Part shown: positions 14,802 through 24,143 of the stretch, piece after piece
How positions within the stretch are numbered: position 1 is the first letter of the stretch
Layout: each line of letters begins with the position of its first letter
DNA from: Anaerolineaceae bacterium UBA6073
GTDB lineage: Bacteria; Chloroflexota; Anaerolineae; Anaerolineales; Anaerolineaceae
NCBI GenBank assembly: GCA_002436085.1
Contig: DIXT01000020.1
Span: 76,943-140,942, forward strand
Length of the DNA stretch: 64,000 nucleotides
Direction of reading: 5' to 3'
Position numbers and translations under genes: made by a program
The notes under the pieces: generated by a model
What the model saw: the letters and a program-made list of their open reading frames with translations, nothing else
What the model was told of the DNA's origin: nothing
Database searches by the model: none

Positions 14802-17000
14802 ATGGATTTCGAAAAAGTATTTCATAAGTTTCCGGCTTCGTATACCACGGCTGATATCGATTTAATAAAATCGGCGTATCTGATGGCTGAAGCAGCGCAT
14901 CAGGGTCAGACGCGGGCTTCCGGCGTGCCGTATCTCTCGCACTGCGTTGGCGTGGCGAATATTTTGCTGGATATTGAGGTCGCGTCCAGCCTGGTGGTGG
15001 CCGGTTTATTGCACGACGCGGTGCTTGATACTGCTTTGACGCTTGATCAGATCCGGGAGAAATTCGGCGAATCGATTGCCAAGTTCGTCGAAGACCTGAC
15101 ACTGATCACCAGTCTGCCGCAGGTTTCCCGCGGGGATCAGCACCCCGAGGAAATTACCGGCCCTCAAGCCCCCGACCTGATTACTGGCAGCCGCAAGACA
15201 GAATATGTGGTTGAGACCCTGAGGAAAATGCTGCTGGCCATCGGCAGTGATTTCCGCGTGATCATTGTCAAGCTGGCCGACCGCCTGCATAATATGCGCA
15301 CGCTCAAGGATATGCCGGCTGACAGGCAAAAGCGCATCGCTGAAGACACCCTTGAAATTTATGCCCCGCTGGCCAACCGCCTGGGTATCTGGCAGATCAA
15401 GTGGGAGCTGGAAGACCTGGCTTTCCGTTATGTCAACCCGGAGGAATACAACAAGATCGCCGAAAAGCTGGCGACCCAAAGGCTCAAACGGCAGGAAGAA
15501 ATCCAAGCCATCATCAGGAACCTGACTTCTATACTCGAAAAAACCGAGGTAAAAGCCGCCATTTCAGGCAGGCCAAAGCATATTTTCTCCATCTACCGCA
15601 AAATGCAGCGAAAAGACGGGAATTTTGATGCCATTCGCGACTTACGGGCTGTGCGCATCCTGGTGGATGACATAGAGTCCTGCTATAAAGTGCTGGGCAT
15701 TATGCACATGCAGTTTACTCCCATCCCCGGAGAGTTTGATGACTATATTGCGGCCAAAAAGCCCAATAATTACCAATCCCTGCACACGACCGTCATATAT
15801 AAGGACGGTAAACCGCTGGAAATCCAGATCCGGACCCACGAAATGCACCGCAACGCGGAGTTTGGCGTTGCAGCGCATTGGCGCTACAAAGAAAAGTCTG
15901 CGCTGATCAGTGATGATTACGAGCAAAAGGTCAGCCTCATCCGCAACCTGCTCTCCTGGAGCCAGGAAGTAGAAGATGATACCGACGCTTTGGACGGCTT
16001 GCCTTCCGACGTGTTTCGGGATCGTGTTTACGTCATCACGCCCAGGGGGGATGTGGTTGATTTACCATTTGGCTCGACTCCGATTGATTTTGCATATCAG
16101 GTGCACACAAACGTAGGCCACCGCTGCCGCGGCGCGAAAGTCAATGGAAAATTGGTTACCCTGGATTACAAGCTGCAGACCGGGGACAAAATTGAGATTC
16201 TGACAGCCAATCGCGGTGGACCAAGCCGGGACTGGCTAAATCCAAGCCTCGGGATGGTTAAGAGCGCCCGCACCCGCTCAAAGATCAAACAGTGGTTTAA
16301 ACAGCAGGACCGCGAACAAAACCTTGAGCATGGAAAGATGCTCATCGAAAAAGAATTTAAGCGGCTTGGGATAGGGCAGATCGACCTGCTTGAATTCCTG
16401 GAATACTTCCATGTCCGCACGCTGGATGACCTGTATGTGGGGATTGGAACCGGGGATATCCCGATCGGCAGGCTGGTCAACCGCATTGCTGAAACCCAGA
16501 ACCCACCCGAGGCGGAAACGCTTGAGCTTGTGCCAGCCATTCCAAGCCGGGCTAAGCCCGGCGACACCGTCATCGTCATGGGCTTGAAAGGATTGGCTAC
16601 CACCATGGCGCGCTGCTGCAGCCCGATGCCTGGCGATGAGATTATCGGCTACATCACCCGCGGACGAGGAGCAACCATTCACCGATCCGACTGCCCTAAC
16701 ATTTTGCGCGTGACAGACAAAGAACGGTTGGTCAAGGTTGACTGGGGCACGGAAGAAAAAACCTTCCCAATCCCGCTGCAGATTAAGGCTTACGAACGGC
16801 AGGGGTTGATGACGGATATTTCAAACATCATCTCCAGTGAGCCTGTGCGTCTGATTGACCTTTCGTTAAACAACCGCCAAAACCTGGTGGTAATCAATCT
16901 TGTGCTGGAAATCAGCGGAATTAGCCAGCTCAGCCGCTTGTTGGCCCGACTGGAAAACCTGCCAAACGTCATCCAGGCGATTCGCGTCCGACCGGGTTGA
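14802..17000 (+). CDS. rel: RelA/SpoT-family (p)ppGpp synthetase, hydrolase site altered
   Basis: 732 aa from ATG 14802 (an earlier in-frame start is at 14790). Domain order: HD hydrolase (about 30-190), synthetase (about 250-360), TGS (about 410-470), helical, zinc-finger (CCSPMPGD) and ACT. The hydrolase motif usually HDxxED reads HDAVLDT (71-77), so the catalytic Glu is Leu75; H47, H71, D72 and D160 remain. The synthetase carries EFDD at 311-314. EXDD is the signature of synthetase-only RelA, whereas bifunctional Rel/SpoT have RXKD. Together these predict a synthetase with weak or no hydrolase activity. Confidence 0.92.
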   Translation: MDFEKVFHKFPASYTTADIDLIKSAYLMAEAAHQGQTRASGVPYLSHCVGVANILLDIEVASSLVVAGLLHDAVLDTALTLDQIREKFGESIAKFVEDLTLITSLPQVSRGDQHPEEITGPQAPDLITGSRKTEYVVETLRKMLLAIGSDFRVIIVKLADRLHNMRTLKDMPADRQKRIAEDTLEIYAPLANRLGIWQIKWELEDLAFRYVNPEEYNKIAEKLATQRLKRQEEIQAIIRNLTSILEKTEVKAAISGRPKHIFSIYRKMQRKDGNFDAIRDLRAVRILVDDIESCYKVLGIMHMQFTPIPGEFDDYIAAKKPNNYQSLHTTVIYKDGKPLEIQIRTHEMHRNAEFGVAAHWRYKEKSALISDDYEQKVSLIRNLLSWSQEVEDDTDALDGLPSDVFRDRVYVITPRGDVVDLPFGSTPIDFAYQVHTNVGHRCRGAKVNGKLVTLDYKLQTGDKIEILTANRGGPSRDWLNPSLGMVKSARTRSKIKQWFKQQDREQNLEHGKMLIEKEFKRLGIGQIDLLEFLEYFHVRTLDDLYVGIGTGDIPIGRLVNRIAETQNPPEAETLELVPAIPSRAKPGDTVIVMGLKGLATTMARCCSPMPGDEIIGYITRGRGATIHRSDCPNILRVTDKERLVKVDWGTEEKTFPIPLQIKAYERQGLMTDISNIISSEPVRLIDLSLNNRQNLVVINLVLEISGISQLSRLLARLENLPNVIQAIRVRPG

Positions 17001-17077
17001 CAACGCGTTCACTTTACGGTTGTATGAGTCTAAGGTAAAATGCCATCCGAAAACAGCTTTCCCATAAGGAGATTTTG

Positions 17078-17335
17078 ATGCCAAAAATTCGTTGCCATTA
17101 TCTTGATTGTCTTTTTCTGGATGACCGGTATTGTTCTGCCGCAGCTATCGAGTTGAACCCCGATACCGGCTGTCAAACCTACACTCCTAATGAAGAAACA
17201 GAACTTGGAAACTGGGAAGAGGAAGAAGAACTGGACGATTGGGAAGCCATGGGCACGCCGGATGAGCTCAGCGGTGACTGGGACGACGACGATGACGATG
17301 ACGATGATCTGGATGATGACCCCGACTCTTTCTAA
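17078..17335 (+). CDS. Small Cys-motif protein with poly-Asp tail (DUF1540-like)
   Basis: 85 aa. The N-terminal half has four Cys in the order C-x4-C-x7-C-x13-C, with CSAAAIELNPDTGC, resembling the small metal-binding DUF1540 family. The C-terminal half is extremely acidic (Glu run, then nine Asp in a row). ATG 17078 has AAGGAG 6 bases upstream. It lies between rel and a hypothetical gene. Function is unknown; a metal-binding or charge-mimic role would be a guess. Confidence 0.7.
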   Translation: MPKIRCHYLDCLFLDDRYCSAAAIELNPDTGCQTYTPNEETELGNWEEEEELDDWEAMGTPDELSGDWDDDDDDDDDLDDDPDSF

Positions 17336-17401
17336 GTGTTAGCCAGGGTAGCCCTGCTACCAACATGCTAATAAACGAATCAATTGAAAGCGAAGTGAAA
17401 A

Positions 17402-17929
17402 ATGGATAATTTACGGCCGATGATCGCGTTGAACGTTTATCTGCTGCCTGAGTTCCGTCAGGAAATCCTTAGCATGGTTATCGCTGGCATGTCTGCGCTG
17501 CCGGATGAGATTCGGCGCCCGGTTTTGTCTGCAATCCGCGAGGAAGTAAAAATCAGCGGCTTTCGTAATCCATTAAGTGCGCCCCATGCGGTTCTCATCC
17601 GTCAGATGGAGTCTGTTTTTATCAAGCAGTCCCGCTTCATCAAGGCAATGCTGAAAGCCTGGGCTGCTTTACAGCAGTCGTCCGAAGCCGCTGTGGGTTC
17701 TGTAATCCGCTCGCTTTCCTTCCAGGCAAATGACCAGGTTCCTGAATACCCGGATCCTGAAAACGCATTTCTGATTGGATGGCCAGAAGGCTTGAACTAC
17801 CAGAAATTAGCGGACCTTGTTTTGGCGCAGGACCCAAAACTATCCGCCAGCACGAACACACTGGCATTGCTGACGATCTGGCTCTCGGGTTGTCTGCCAG
17901 ATCCTATCCCAGCTGGCGAACCTGCCTGA
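17402..17929 (+). CDS. Hypothetical protein
   Basis: 175 aa, not recognised. The N-terminal half is helical (LLPEFRQEILSMVIAGMSALPDEIRR) and the C-terminal half has alternating hydrophobic helices. No signal peptide or metal motif was seen. It starts 66 bases after the acidic protein and ends 23 bases before the Gls24-like gene, so it may belong to the Gls24-nusB transcript. Confidence 0.65.
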   Translation: MDNLRPMIALNVYLLPEFRQEILSMVIAGMSALPDEIRRPVLSAIREEVKISGFRNPLSAPHAVLIRQMESVFIKQSRFIKAMLKAWAALQQSSEAAVGSVIRSLSFQANDQVPEYPDPENAFLIGWPEGLNYQKLADLVLAQDPKLSASTNTLALLTIWLSGCLPDPIPAGEPA

Positions 17930-17952
17930 GCTGTGCAATCTTTGGAGGAAGA

Positions 17953-18288
17953 ATGGAAGAAAAACATTCAGGATCTACTACCATCGCCCCGACCGTATTG
18001 AACACGATCGCGCGCCTGACATGCCTGGGTACACCTGGCGTTACGGCGATGGCGCCAGCTTTCACTGTTGCAGCACGGACCAGCCGCACCGACACTGAGG
18101 GCGTGAAAATTGTTGTCAAGGACTCGATCATCTACGTGGATGTATATGTTGTAATTAATGGGGCTGAAAATGTGCGGGTTGTCGCTGAAGCTGTTCAACA
18201 ACGCGTAACCAGAGCAATTTCGGAAATGGTTGGCATGGAAGTTGCTTCTGTTAATGTACATGTTACCGATGTTGAGCTTGAAGCATAG
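17953..18288 (+). CDS. Asp23/Gls24 family envelope-stress protein
   Basis: A 111-aa protein of the Asp23/Gls24 (alkaline shock) family. The signature IAPTVLNTIARLTCLGTPGV covers residues 11-30, followed by VVKDSIIYVDVYVVI and a C-terminal VASVNVHVTDVE. The family is linked to membrane and cell-wall homeostasis in Gram-positive bacteria. The frame is open back to 17779, but ATG 17953 has a strong GGAGGAAGA just upstream. It lies directly before nusB, as in many Firmicutes. Confidence 0.88.
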   Translation: MEEKHSGSTTIAPTVLNTIARLTCLGTPGVTAMAPAFTVAARTSRTDTEGVKIVVKDSIIYVDVYVVINGAENVRVVAEAVQQRVTRAISEMVGMEVASVNVHVTDVELEA

Positions 18289-18294
18289 GCGTTT

Positions 18295-18723
18295 ATGAAA
18301 TCCAGAACCAAGGCGCGCATCGCAGCCTTGCAAACTCTCTATGAGGTCGACCTGACCGACCATCTGTTGGGCAGCGTCCTCGCGGACCGCGCCATTGACA
18401 ACGATCTGGATGAGGCGCAGTACAACTTTGCGCAATTGATTGCCCAGGGTGTCTATGAGAACCGAGAGCGACTGGATGAGCTGATTGCTGCCCACGCACC
18501 GGAGTGGCCCTTGGACCAGGTGGCAGTGATTGACCGCAATATTCTGCGGATTTCGCTCTGGGAAGTGGCCTTTTACCGGAAAACTCCCCTTAAAGTCGGC
18601 ATAAATGAAGCAGTAGAACTCGCGAAATCTTTTGGGACCGACAGTTCCCCCCGATTTATTAATGGAGTACTGGGCAGCCTGGCTGATAATTTTGATGCGC
18701 TGCTAAAATCCATTCCAAAGTAG
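18295..18723 (+). CDS. nusB: Transcription antitermination factor NusB
   Basis: NusB binds boxA RNA with NusE (S10) in rRNA antitermination complexes. At 142 aa it has normal length, with the N-terminal signature RTKARIAALQTLYEVD and the C-terminal VGINEAVELAKSFGTDSSPRFINGVLG, both diagnostic. It starts 6 bases after the Gls24-like gene, which points to one operon. Confidence 0.95.
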   Translation: MKSRTKARIAALQTLYEVDLTDHLLGSVLADRAIDNDLDEAQYNFAQLIAQGVYENRERLDELIAAHAPEWPLDQVAVIDRNILRISLWEVAFYRKTPLKVGINEAVELAKSFGTDSSPRFINGVLGSLADNFDALLKSIPK

Positions 18724-18732
18724 AGGTAGCCT

Positions 18733-21141
18733 ATGGGGCAGAAGACGGTTAAAACGCTCATTGTAATTCTCCTTACCGCAACCGTTCTAAGCCTGACCGC
18801 CGGGTGCGCCCTGAACATTTCGCCGCGCGGCACGGTCACCCAAGAGCCGGAACCTGATTTTCCCTCCAAAGTACAGACGGCAGAACTGGTGCCGGTGGCT
18901 TTTTTCGTCGACCTTCGTCAAAGCTATTCTCCCGAAACTGTCCTGGCGCTTAACGTCCTCGATGAAGTAACAGGACTTGATTTCAACATCACCCGCTATG
19001 AATTGAGCCAGATTTCTGAGAACAAATACAGCGCTACGCTCCTGCTGCCCCTGGGTGCAGTGGTAAAGTATCGCTATCAGAGCACATTTCCGATTGACCA
19101 ACCCGAGGCCGCGGCAGACGGCAGTAAGGTGATTTACAGGGTTGTGGTTGTCGCCCGCAATCTGCAGGTTTTTGACAGCATCTCCGCCTGGCCGGAGCTT
19201 ACATATCCGGGCTCCACCGGAAAGCTGACAGGCATTGTCTCAGATAAACAAACTCAGAAACCCCTGGCGGATTGCTTGGTTTCGGTGGCGGGTTACCTGA
19301 CCTTTACAGATATGACCGGACGATTCTTTTTTGACCACGTGCCGGAAGGTGTCCATATGGTCTCTGTTGTGTCATTGGACGGAAAATACCAATCCTTCCA
19401 GCAGCAGGCGAATGTTATCCAGCAACTTTCCACGCCAGCGGTCATAGCGCTGACACCCCTGCCAGAAGTTACAGTCAAGCTGGTCGTCAGCCTGCCTGAT
19501 GAAGCTCTTGGAGCGCCGCTGCGCATCGCGGGTAATCTTTATCAGCTTGGAAATGTGTACAGCAGCCTTGAATCGGGCGAGAGTACACTTGCGGCGCGCA
19601 TGCCGCTGCTCACCCGTATGGACGACGGACGCTACACAATCTCCCTCAAGCTGCACGCGGGGAATGACCTGGTATACAAGTACACCCTTGGTGACGGCCT
19701 CGTGAACGCGGAACGGGACGAAGAGCAGAACCTTGTCCTCCGGCGGTTCATCGTCCCGGATAAAGACGTTACAGTCTTTGACAAGGTAGCTACCTGGAAG
19801 CAAGACGGAAGTAATCCAGTGAATATTCAGGTTAGCGTCCCGGAGAACACGCCTGCCAGCGATTCCATCTCTATCCAATTCTTGCTCAATAACTCCTGGC
19901 GTCAGCCTATCCCGATGTGGCCTGTGCGCACCAACGTATGGATGTACCTGCTTTTCACGGGAATTGCCGACCCGAACTTAATGCAATACCGTATTTGCCG
20001 TAACGACCAATGCGAGCTGGCATATGACGAAAGCAGCTTTGCGGCTCCGATATCTGTGGGCCGGGAACCCGAAAACGCTTACGTTGTTTCCAAGTGGCAC
20101 TCATGGGAAGGACCTGCTCCAAGAGACCTCGCCTCTAGCCCAGCGCTTGAAAACGGCCAGCTGTTCGGCGTGGAATTTACACCCGCTTATCAGCCCTCCG
20201 ATCTCAACCGTTACCGCAACATATTCACGGAATTGAAGCAAATGGGTGTGAACTGGGTCATCTTCTCACCCTCCTGGAAGGTGACAGATCTTGATGGGCT
20301 GCCACACCTGGAACCCAATCCCGCCGGCGGCATGATGATCATGGACCTGGCGCAGTTAATTCAACTCGCAAAAGAACAGGGATTAGCTACAGGGCTTTAT
20401 CCAAAACTAAATTTCACCCCGGATGCCAGCGCATGGTGGAAAGCAAGCCAACGAGATGCGCTCTGGTGGCAGCAGTGGTATCAGGAATACGAGCACTTTG
20501 TTATGAGCTATACGCAATTGGCTGCTAATTCACAGGTAGACCAGCTCATTCTGGGCGGCGCCGAAGTCAACCCAAGCTTACCTGGCGCGCTGCTCACCAC
20601 CGCTACTAATTCCGGCACGCCTAAGACTTCCGAAAAACTCTGGACGGAGCTTTTACGAAAGGTAAACACCTATTATCAGGGAGAAGTCCTGTGGGCTTCC
20701 GCGGTCGAAGACGGGGCAATTCCTATATATCGTTTTTACTCTGAAGTGGATGGATATTACGTACAGCTTCAGTTCCCTGCTGAGAGCTACGCCTACTATG
20801 ACGCTGATACTGCAGCAGGTTTTATCGAAGGCACATTGGCAGAATTCCGCGATGAGGTTGATGCACCGGTGTACGTCGGGCTAAACGCGCCGTCTGCGTC
20901 AGCCGAAAGCTTCAGCTGTCAATCCGCGGACTGCCTTAGGAGCCCTATGGCAGGCGACTGCTCCACCCAGGACGTGGACCTGGAGCGTCAGAATTACTTC
21001 TATCAATCCTATTGGCCTGCGCTGCGTGCTAATAATTGGGTAAAAGGCACTGTAACGCGCGGTTTTTACCCAATTGTGATGCTGCAAGACTGTTCTTCAT
21101 CGATTTATGGCAAACCCGCGCTCGAGACAATTCTCAGATAA
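18733..21141 (+). CDS. Large lipoprotein with starch-binding-like and glycosidase-like domains
   Basis: An 802-aa lipoprotein. The signal peptide ends in the lipobox LTAGC (C25). After that come beta-rich modules resembling carbohydrate-binding folds (about 45-150 and 255-350). A carboxypeptidase-regulatory-like repeat lies near 160-235 (GKLTGIVSDKQTQKPLADC). From about 480 a TIM-barrel-like region starts with LFGVEFTPAY and has a possible general acid in LILGGAEVNPS, as in GH113-type mannanases. The expected second Glu near PVYVGLNAPSAS is not evident. It probably binds or trims glycan at the cell surface. It starts 9 bases after nusB. Confidence 0.7.
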   Translation: MGQKTVKTLIVILLTATVLSLTAGCALNISPRGTVTQEPEPDFPSKVQTAELVPVAFFVDLRQSYSPETVLALNVLDEVTGLDFNITRYELSQISENKYSATLLLPLGAVVKYRYQSTFPIDQPEAAADGSKVIYRVVVVARNLQVFDSISAWPELTYPGSTGKLTGIVSDKQTQKPLADCLVSVAGYLTFTDMTGRFFFDHVPEGVHMVSVVSLDGKYQSFQQQANVIQQLSTPAVIALTPLPEVTVKLVVSLPDEALGAPLRIAGNLYQLGNVYSSLESGESTLAARMPLLTRMDDGRYTISLKLHAGNDLVYKYTLGDGLVNAERDEEQNLVLRRFIVPDKDVTVFDKVATWKQDGSNPVNIQVSVPENTPASDSISIQFLLNNSWRQPIPMWPVRTNVWMYLLFTGIADPNLMQYRICRNDQCELAYDESSFAAPISVGREPENAYVVSKWHSWEGPAPRDLASSPALENGQLFGVEFTPAYQPSDLNRYRNIFTELKQMGVNWVIFSPSWKVTDLDGLPHLEPNPAGGMMIMDLAQLIQLAKEQGLATGLYPKLNFTPDASAWWKASQRDALWWQQWYQEYEHFVMSYTQLAANSQVDQLILGGAEVNPSLPGALLTTATNSGTPKTSEKLWTELLRKVNTYYQGEVLWASAVEDGAIPIYRFYSEVDGYYVQLQFPAESYAYYDADTAAGFIEGTLAEFRDEVDAPVYVGLNAPSASAESFSCQSADCLRSPMAGDCSTQDVDLERQNYFYQSYWPALRANNWVKGTVTRGFYPIVMLQDCSSSIYGKPALETILR

Positions 21142-21172
21142 CCTATATACCACTAAGAAAAAGGACTGAATA

Positions 21173-22777
21173 GTGATACCAAATGACATGCACAGTGTAA
21201 TAGGATTAAATTCAGAGCTCTCAAAATTAGGAATAAAGCAGTTAGGAGATGTACTTTTTGACGTTAGCCGCGCGGAGGTCATCGAAGAAGCTGTAAGGAA
21301 CGGAGAAGGTCGGTTTTCTGCCAGCGGGGCTTTTGTCGTGGATACATCCCCCTACACCGGCAGGTCTCCCAACGACAAGTACCTGGTGCACAACGGCGAT
21401 CCAGATTTATGGTTCGCTTCGGGTACCCAGGCGATGGACATGAAGCAATATCAGAGCCTCAAGGCGAAAGTGCTCGCATATCTGGAAAATCGCAAGCTGT
21501 ATGTTCGCGACATCACCGCTGGTGCTGACCCTGCTCAGAAAGCGCGTCTGCGCGTCATCACGGACCTGGCCTGGCAAAATCTGGCAGCGGCGAATATGTT
21601 CATCCCCGCAAAAGAACCAGTACCGTTTATCGATCCCGACCTGACGATTATTGTTGCAAACGGTTTTGCCGGCGATCCGGTGGCGGACGGACTGCGCTCA
21701 CCGGCCTTTGTTATTATGAATTTCGAAGAAAAGATCGTACTGATTGGGAAGACCTCTTACGCGGGCGAAATAAAGAAATCTGTTTTCACATACATGAATT
21801 ACGTTCTACCCAAGCGCGGCGTCCTTTCCTTGCATTGCTCCGCGAACAAAGGCAGCCGTGGAGAAACCGCCCTGTTCTTCGGGCTCAGCGGAACCGGTAA
21901 GACCACGCTTTCCTCGGATCCCGAACGCGCCTTGATTGGCGATGACGAACACGGTTGGGGCGATGACGGCATCTTCAATTTTGAGGGCGGCTGCTATGCC
22001 AAAACCATCCGCATCAACCCCGAATTTGAACCACTGGTCTGGTCCGCAATCAACCGCTTCGGCACCTTGATAGAAAACGTACTGCTCGACGTGAACCGGG
22101 TACCAGATTTTGACAGCAGCGAGATTACTGAAAACACCCGCGCGGCTTATCCCCTTCACTATATTCCAAATTATGAGCCCTCCGGCATGGGCGGGCACCC
22201 GGAACATATCTTCTTCCTGACCGCAGACGCCTTTGGTGTTCTGCCGCCGCTAGCCAGGCTCGACACGGACCAGGCCATGTACTACTTCCTGAGCGGATAC
22301 ACCTCCAAACTGGCTGGGACGGAAAGAGGATTGGGAGAAAAACCTGAAGCGACGTTCTCAACCTGCTTCGGCGCTCCGTTCTTGCCGCTCAAGCCTGCTA
22401 TCTATGCTAACCTGCTTGCAAAGAAACTGGAAAAACACCATACCAAGGTCTGGCTGCTGAATACCGGCTGGTCAGGCGGAGGCTTTGGCACCGGGAAGCG
22501 CATTGCCCTCCCACTCACGCGGGCGATGATCAGCGCCGTGCTGAATGGCAGCTTGGACGAAGTTCCTACCCACGCACATCCGATATTCAGGGTTTCCATT
22601 CCAGATCAAGTTACCGGCGTACCGCAGAATGTGCTCAACCCCGAACAATCCTGGACCGACCAGCAGGCTTACACACGCGAAGCGCTGGGTCTGGCTGGAA
22701 AATTCGCTGAGAATTTCAAAAAATACCAGGCTTCAGTGCCGGATAGCGTCTCAGCATCTGGACCCGTTCGGCCATAA
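21173..22777 (+). CDS. pckA: Phosphoenolpyruvate carboxykinase (ATP)
   Basis: Interconverts oxaloacetate and PEP with ATP/ADP. In fermenters it often runs in the carboxylating direction. At 534 aa it has normal length. The P-loop-like kinase motif is FGLSGTGKTTLSSDP, and the metal/substrate region is GDDEHGWGDDGIFNFEGGCYAK, with TGRSPNDKYLV at the N-terminus. The start is GTG 21173, with AAAGGA 7 bases upstream; ATG 21188 is the alternative. It is likely in one transcript with murA 23 bases downstream. Confidence 0.95.
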   Translation: MIPNDMHSVIGLNSELSKLGIKQLGDVLFDVSRAEVIEEAVRNGEGRFSASGAFVVDTSPYTGRSPNDKYLVHNGDPDLWFASGTQAMDMKQYQSLKAKVLAYLENRKLYVRDITAGADPAQKARLRVITDLAWQNLAAANMFIPAKEPVPFIDPDLTIIVANGFAGDPVADGLRSPAFVIMNFEEKIVLIGKTSYAGEIKKSVFTYMNYVLPKRGVLSLHCSANKGSRGETALFFGLSGTGKTTLSSDPERALIGDDEHGWGDDGIFNFEGGCYAKTIRINPEFEPLVWSAINRFGTLIENVLLDVNRVPDFDSSEITENTRAAYPLHYIPNYEPSGMGGHPEHIFFLTADAFGVLPPLARLDTDQAMYYFLSGYTSKLAGTERGLGEKPEATFSTCFGAPFLPLKPAIYANLLAKKLEKHHTKVWLLNTGWSGGGFGTGKRIALPLTRAMISAVLNGSLDEVPTHAHPIFRVSIPDQVTGVPQNVLNPEQSWTDQQAYTREALGLAGKFAENFKKYQASVPDSVSASGPVRP

Positions 22778-22800
22778 CTGAAATCTGAAAAGGAGACATC

Positions 22801-24084
22801 ATGGAAAAATTTATCATTCGCGGGGGGAAGCCACTATCTGGTACGATGCGCCCTTCCGGAAATAAAAATGCTGCTCTGCCTTTGATGGCTTCCTGTTTAT
22901 TGACAGAGGAACCGGTCGTTCTCCATAACTTGCCGGATATCACCGATATACGCACAATGCGCCACCTGCTTGAAAGCCTGGGAGTGAAAATCCGGCAAAT
23001 TGGGGACAGCTCTTCGTACGAGCTGCATGCCAGGGAAGTACATCCTTCAGATCTTGACCCCGACATTTGCCGGCAAATCAGGGCATCCATTCTTCTGGCT
23101 GGCCCGATGCTAGCCCGCTCGGGAGGCCTTGTGCTTCCGCCTCCCGGTGGAGATGTGATTGGCAGAAGGCGCGTGGACACGCACATCCTCGCGCTCAGCG
23201 AATTGGGAGCGACTTTTTCCTACAATGGTACCTTCCGGTTCACCGCCCCAAAACTTACCGGCGCGGATATTCTGCTGGATGAAGCCAGCGTCACGGCGAC
23301 TGAGAATGCCATCATGGCGGCTGTCAAAGCTGAAGGACGCACCATCCTTCGCAACGCCGCTTCCGAACCGCATGTTCAGGAACTCTGCCAGATGCTTAAC
23401 ATCCTCGGCGCGGATATCAAGAACATTGGCTCTAATACGCTTGTGATTGACGGGGTGAATGAGCTTGGCGGCGGTGAGTTTACTGTAGGTCCGGATTATC
23501 TTGAGGTCATCAGCTTCGTCGGCGCCGCCGTGGTAACACACGGCGAGATCAGAATAAAAGACGCCGGCGTACAGCATCTCGGTATGATCAAGCTCGTCTT
23601 GCGCCGCTTGGGCGTAGATTTTGATTTCATCGGCGATGATATTTTGGTTGGCGCAAACCAGCGCCTTGTCATTGAACCGGACCTCGGCAATGCCATCCCG
23701 GAAATCAGCGTGATGCCCTGGCCAGCGTTCCCAACGGACCTGATGAGCATTGCGATCGTGATCGCCACCCAATCCACCGGCAGCATCCTCTTCCACGACT
23801 GGATGTACCCCAGCCGCATGTTCTTCACCGATAAGCTTGTGTCAATGGGCGCGCAGATTGTCCTGTGCGACCCGCACCGCTGCATCGTTCAAGGACCTAC
23901 CCGGCTGAACGGTGAAAAACTGGACAGCCCGGATATTCGGGCTGGCATCGCATTGGTATTGGCGGCTTTGTCAGCGAATGGAACTTCGACTATACGCAAT
24001 ATTACGCAAATTGAAAGGGGTTATGAGCGCATCGACCAGAAGTTGGCCGCCCTTGGCGCTGATATTACCCGCGAAAATTCCTGA
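22801..24084 (+). CDS. murA: UDP-GlcNAc 1-carboxyvinyltransferase MurA, Asp at the Cys115 site
   Basis: This enzyme catalyses the first committed step of peptidoglycan synthesis, transferring enolpyruvate from PEP to UDP-GlcNAc. At 427 aa it has normal length. K22 and N23 of the SGNKNAALP motif are present. The flexible loop reads PPPGGDVIGRRRVDTH, so the fosfomycin-target Cys115 is Asp118. Natural Cys-to-Asp MurAs (Mycobacterium, Chlamydia) are active but fosfomycin-resistant. It follows pckA closely and ends before a bidirectional hairpin. Confidence 0.93.
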   Translation: MEKFIIRGGKPLSGTMRPSGNKNAALPLMASCLLTEEPVVLHNLPDITDIRTMRHLLESLGVKIRQIGDSSSYELHAREVHPSDLDPDICRQIRASILLAGPMLARSGGLVLPPPGGDVIGRRRVDTHILALSELGATFSYNGTFRFTAPKLTGADILLDEASVTATENAIMAAVKAEGRTILRNAASEPHVQELCQMLNILGADIKNIGSNTLVIDGVNELGGGEFTVGPDYLEVISFVGAAVVTHGEIRIKDAGVQHLGMIKLVLRRLGVDFDFIGDDILVGANQRLVIEPDLGNAIPEISVMPWPAFPTDLMSIAIVIATQSTGSILFHDWMYPSRMFFTDKLVSMGAQIVLCDPHRCIVQGPTRLNGEKLDSPDIRAGIALVLAALSANGTSTIRNITQIERGYERIDQKLAALGADITRENS

Positions 24085-24091
24085 GTGAACT

Positions 24092-24135
24092 TTAATACCA
24101 ATACAGAGGGCTTTCGCCCTCTGTATTGGTATTAA
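24092..24135. terminator. Bidirectional hairpin terminator between murA and trxA
   Basis: Perfect 20-base arms at 24092-24111 and 24116-24135 flank a 4-base loop, with GAGGGC at the top of the stem. It lies between two convergent stop codons (24084 and 24144) and so can serve both strands. The AT-rich base supplies short T/A runs on each side. Confidence 0.85.
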
Positions 24136-24143
24136 TAATGGAT

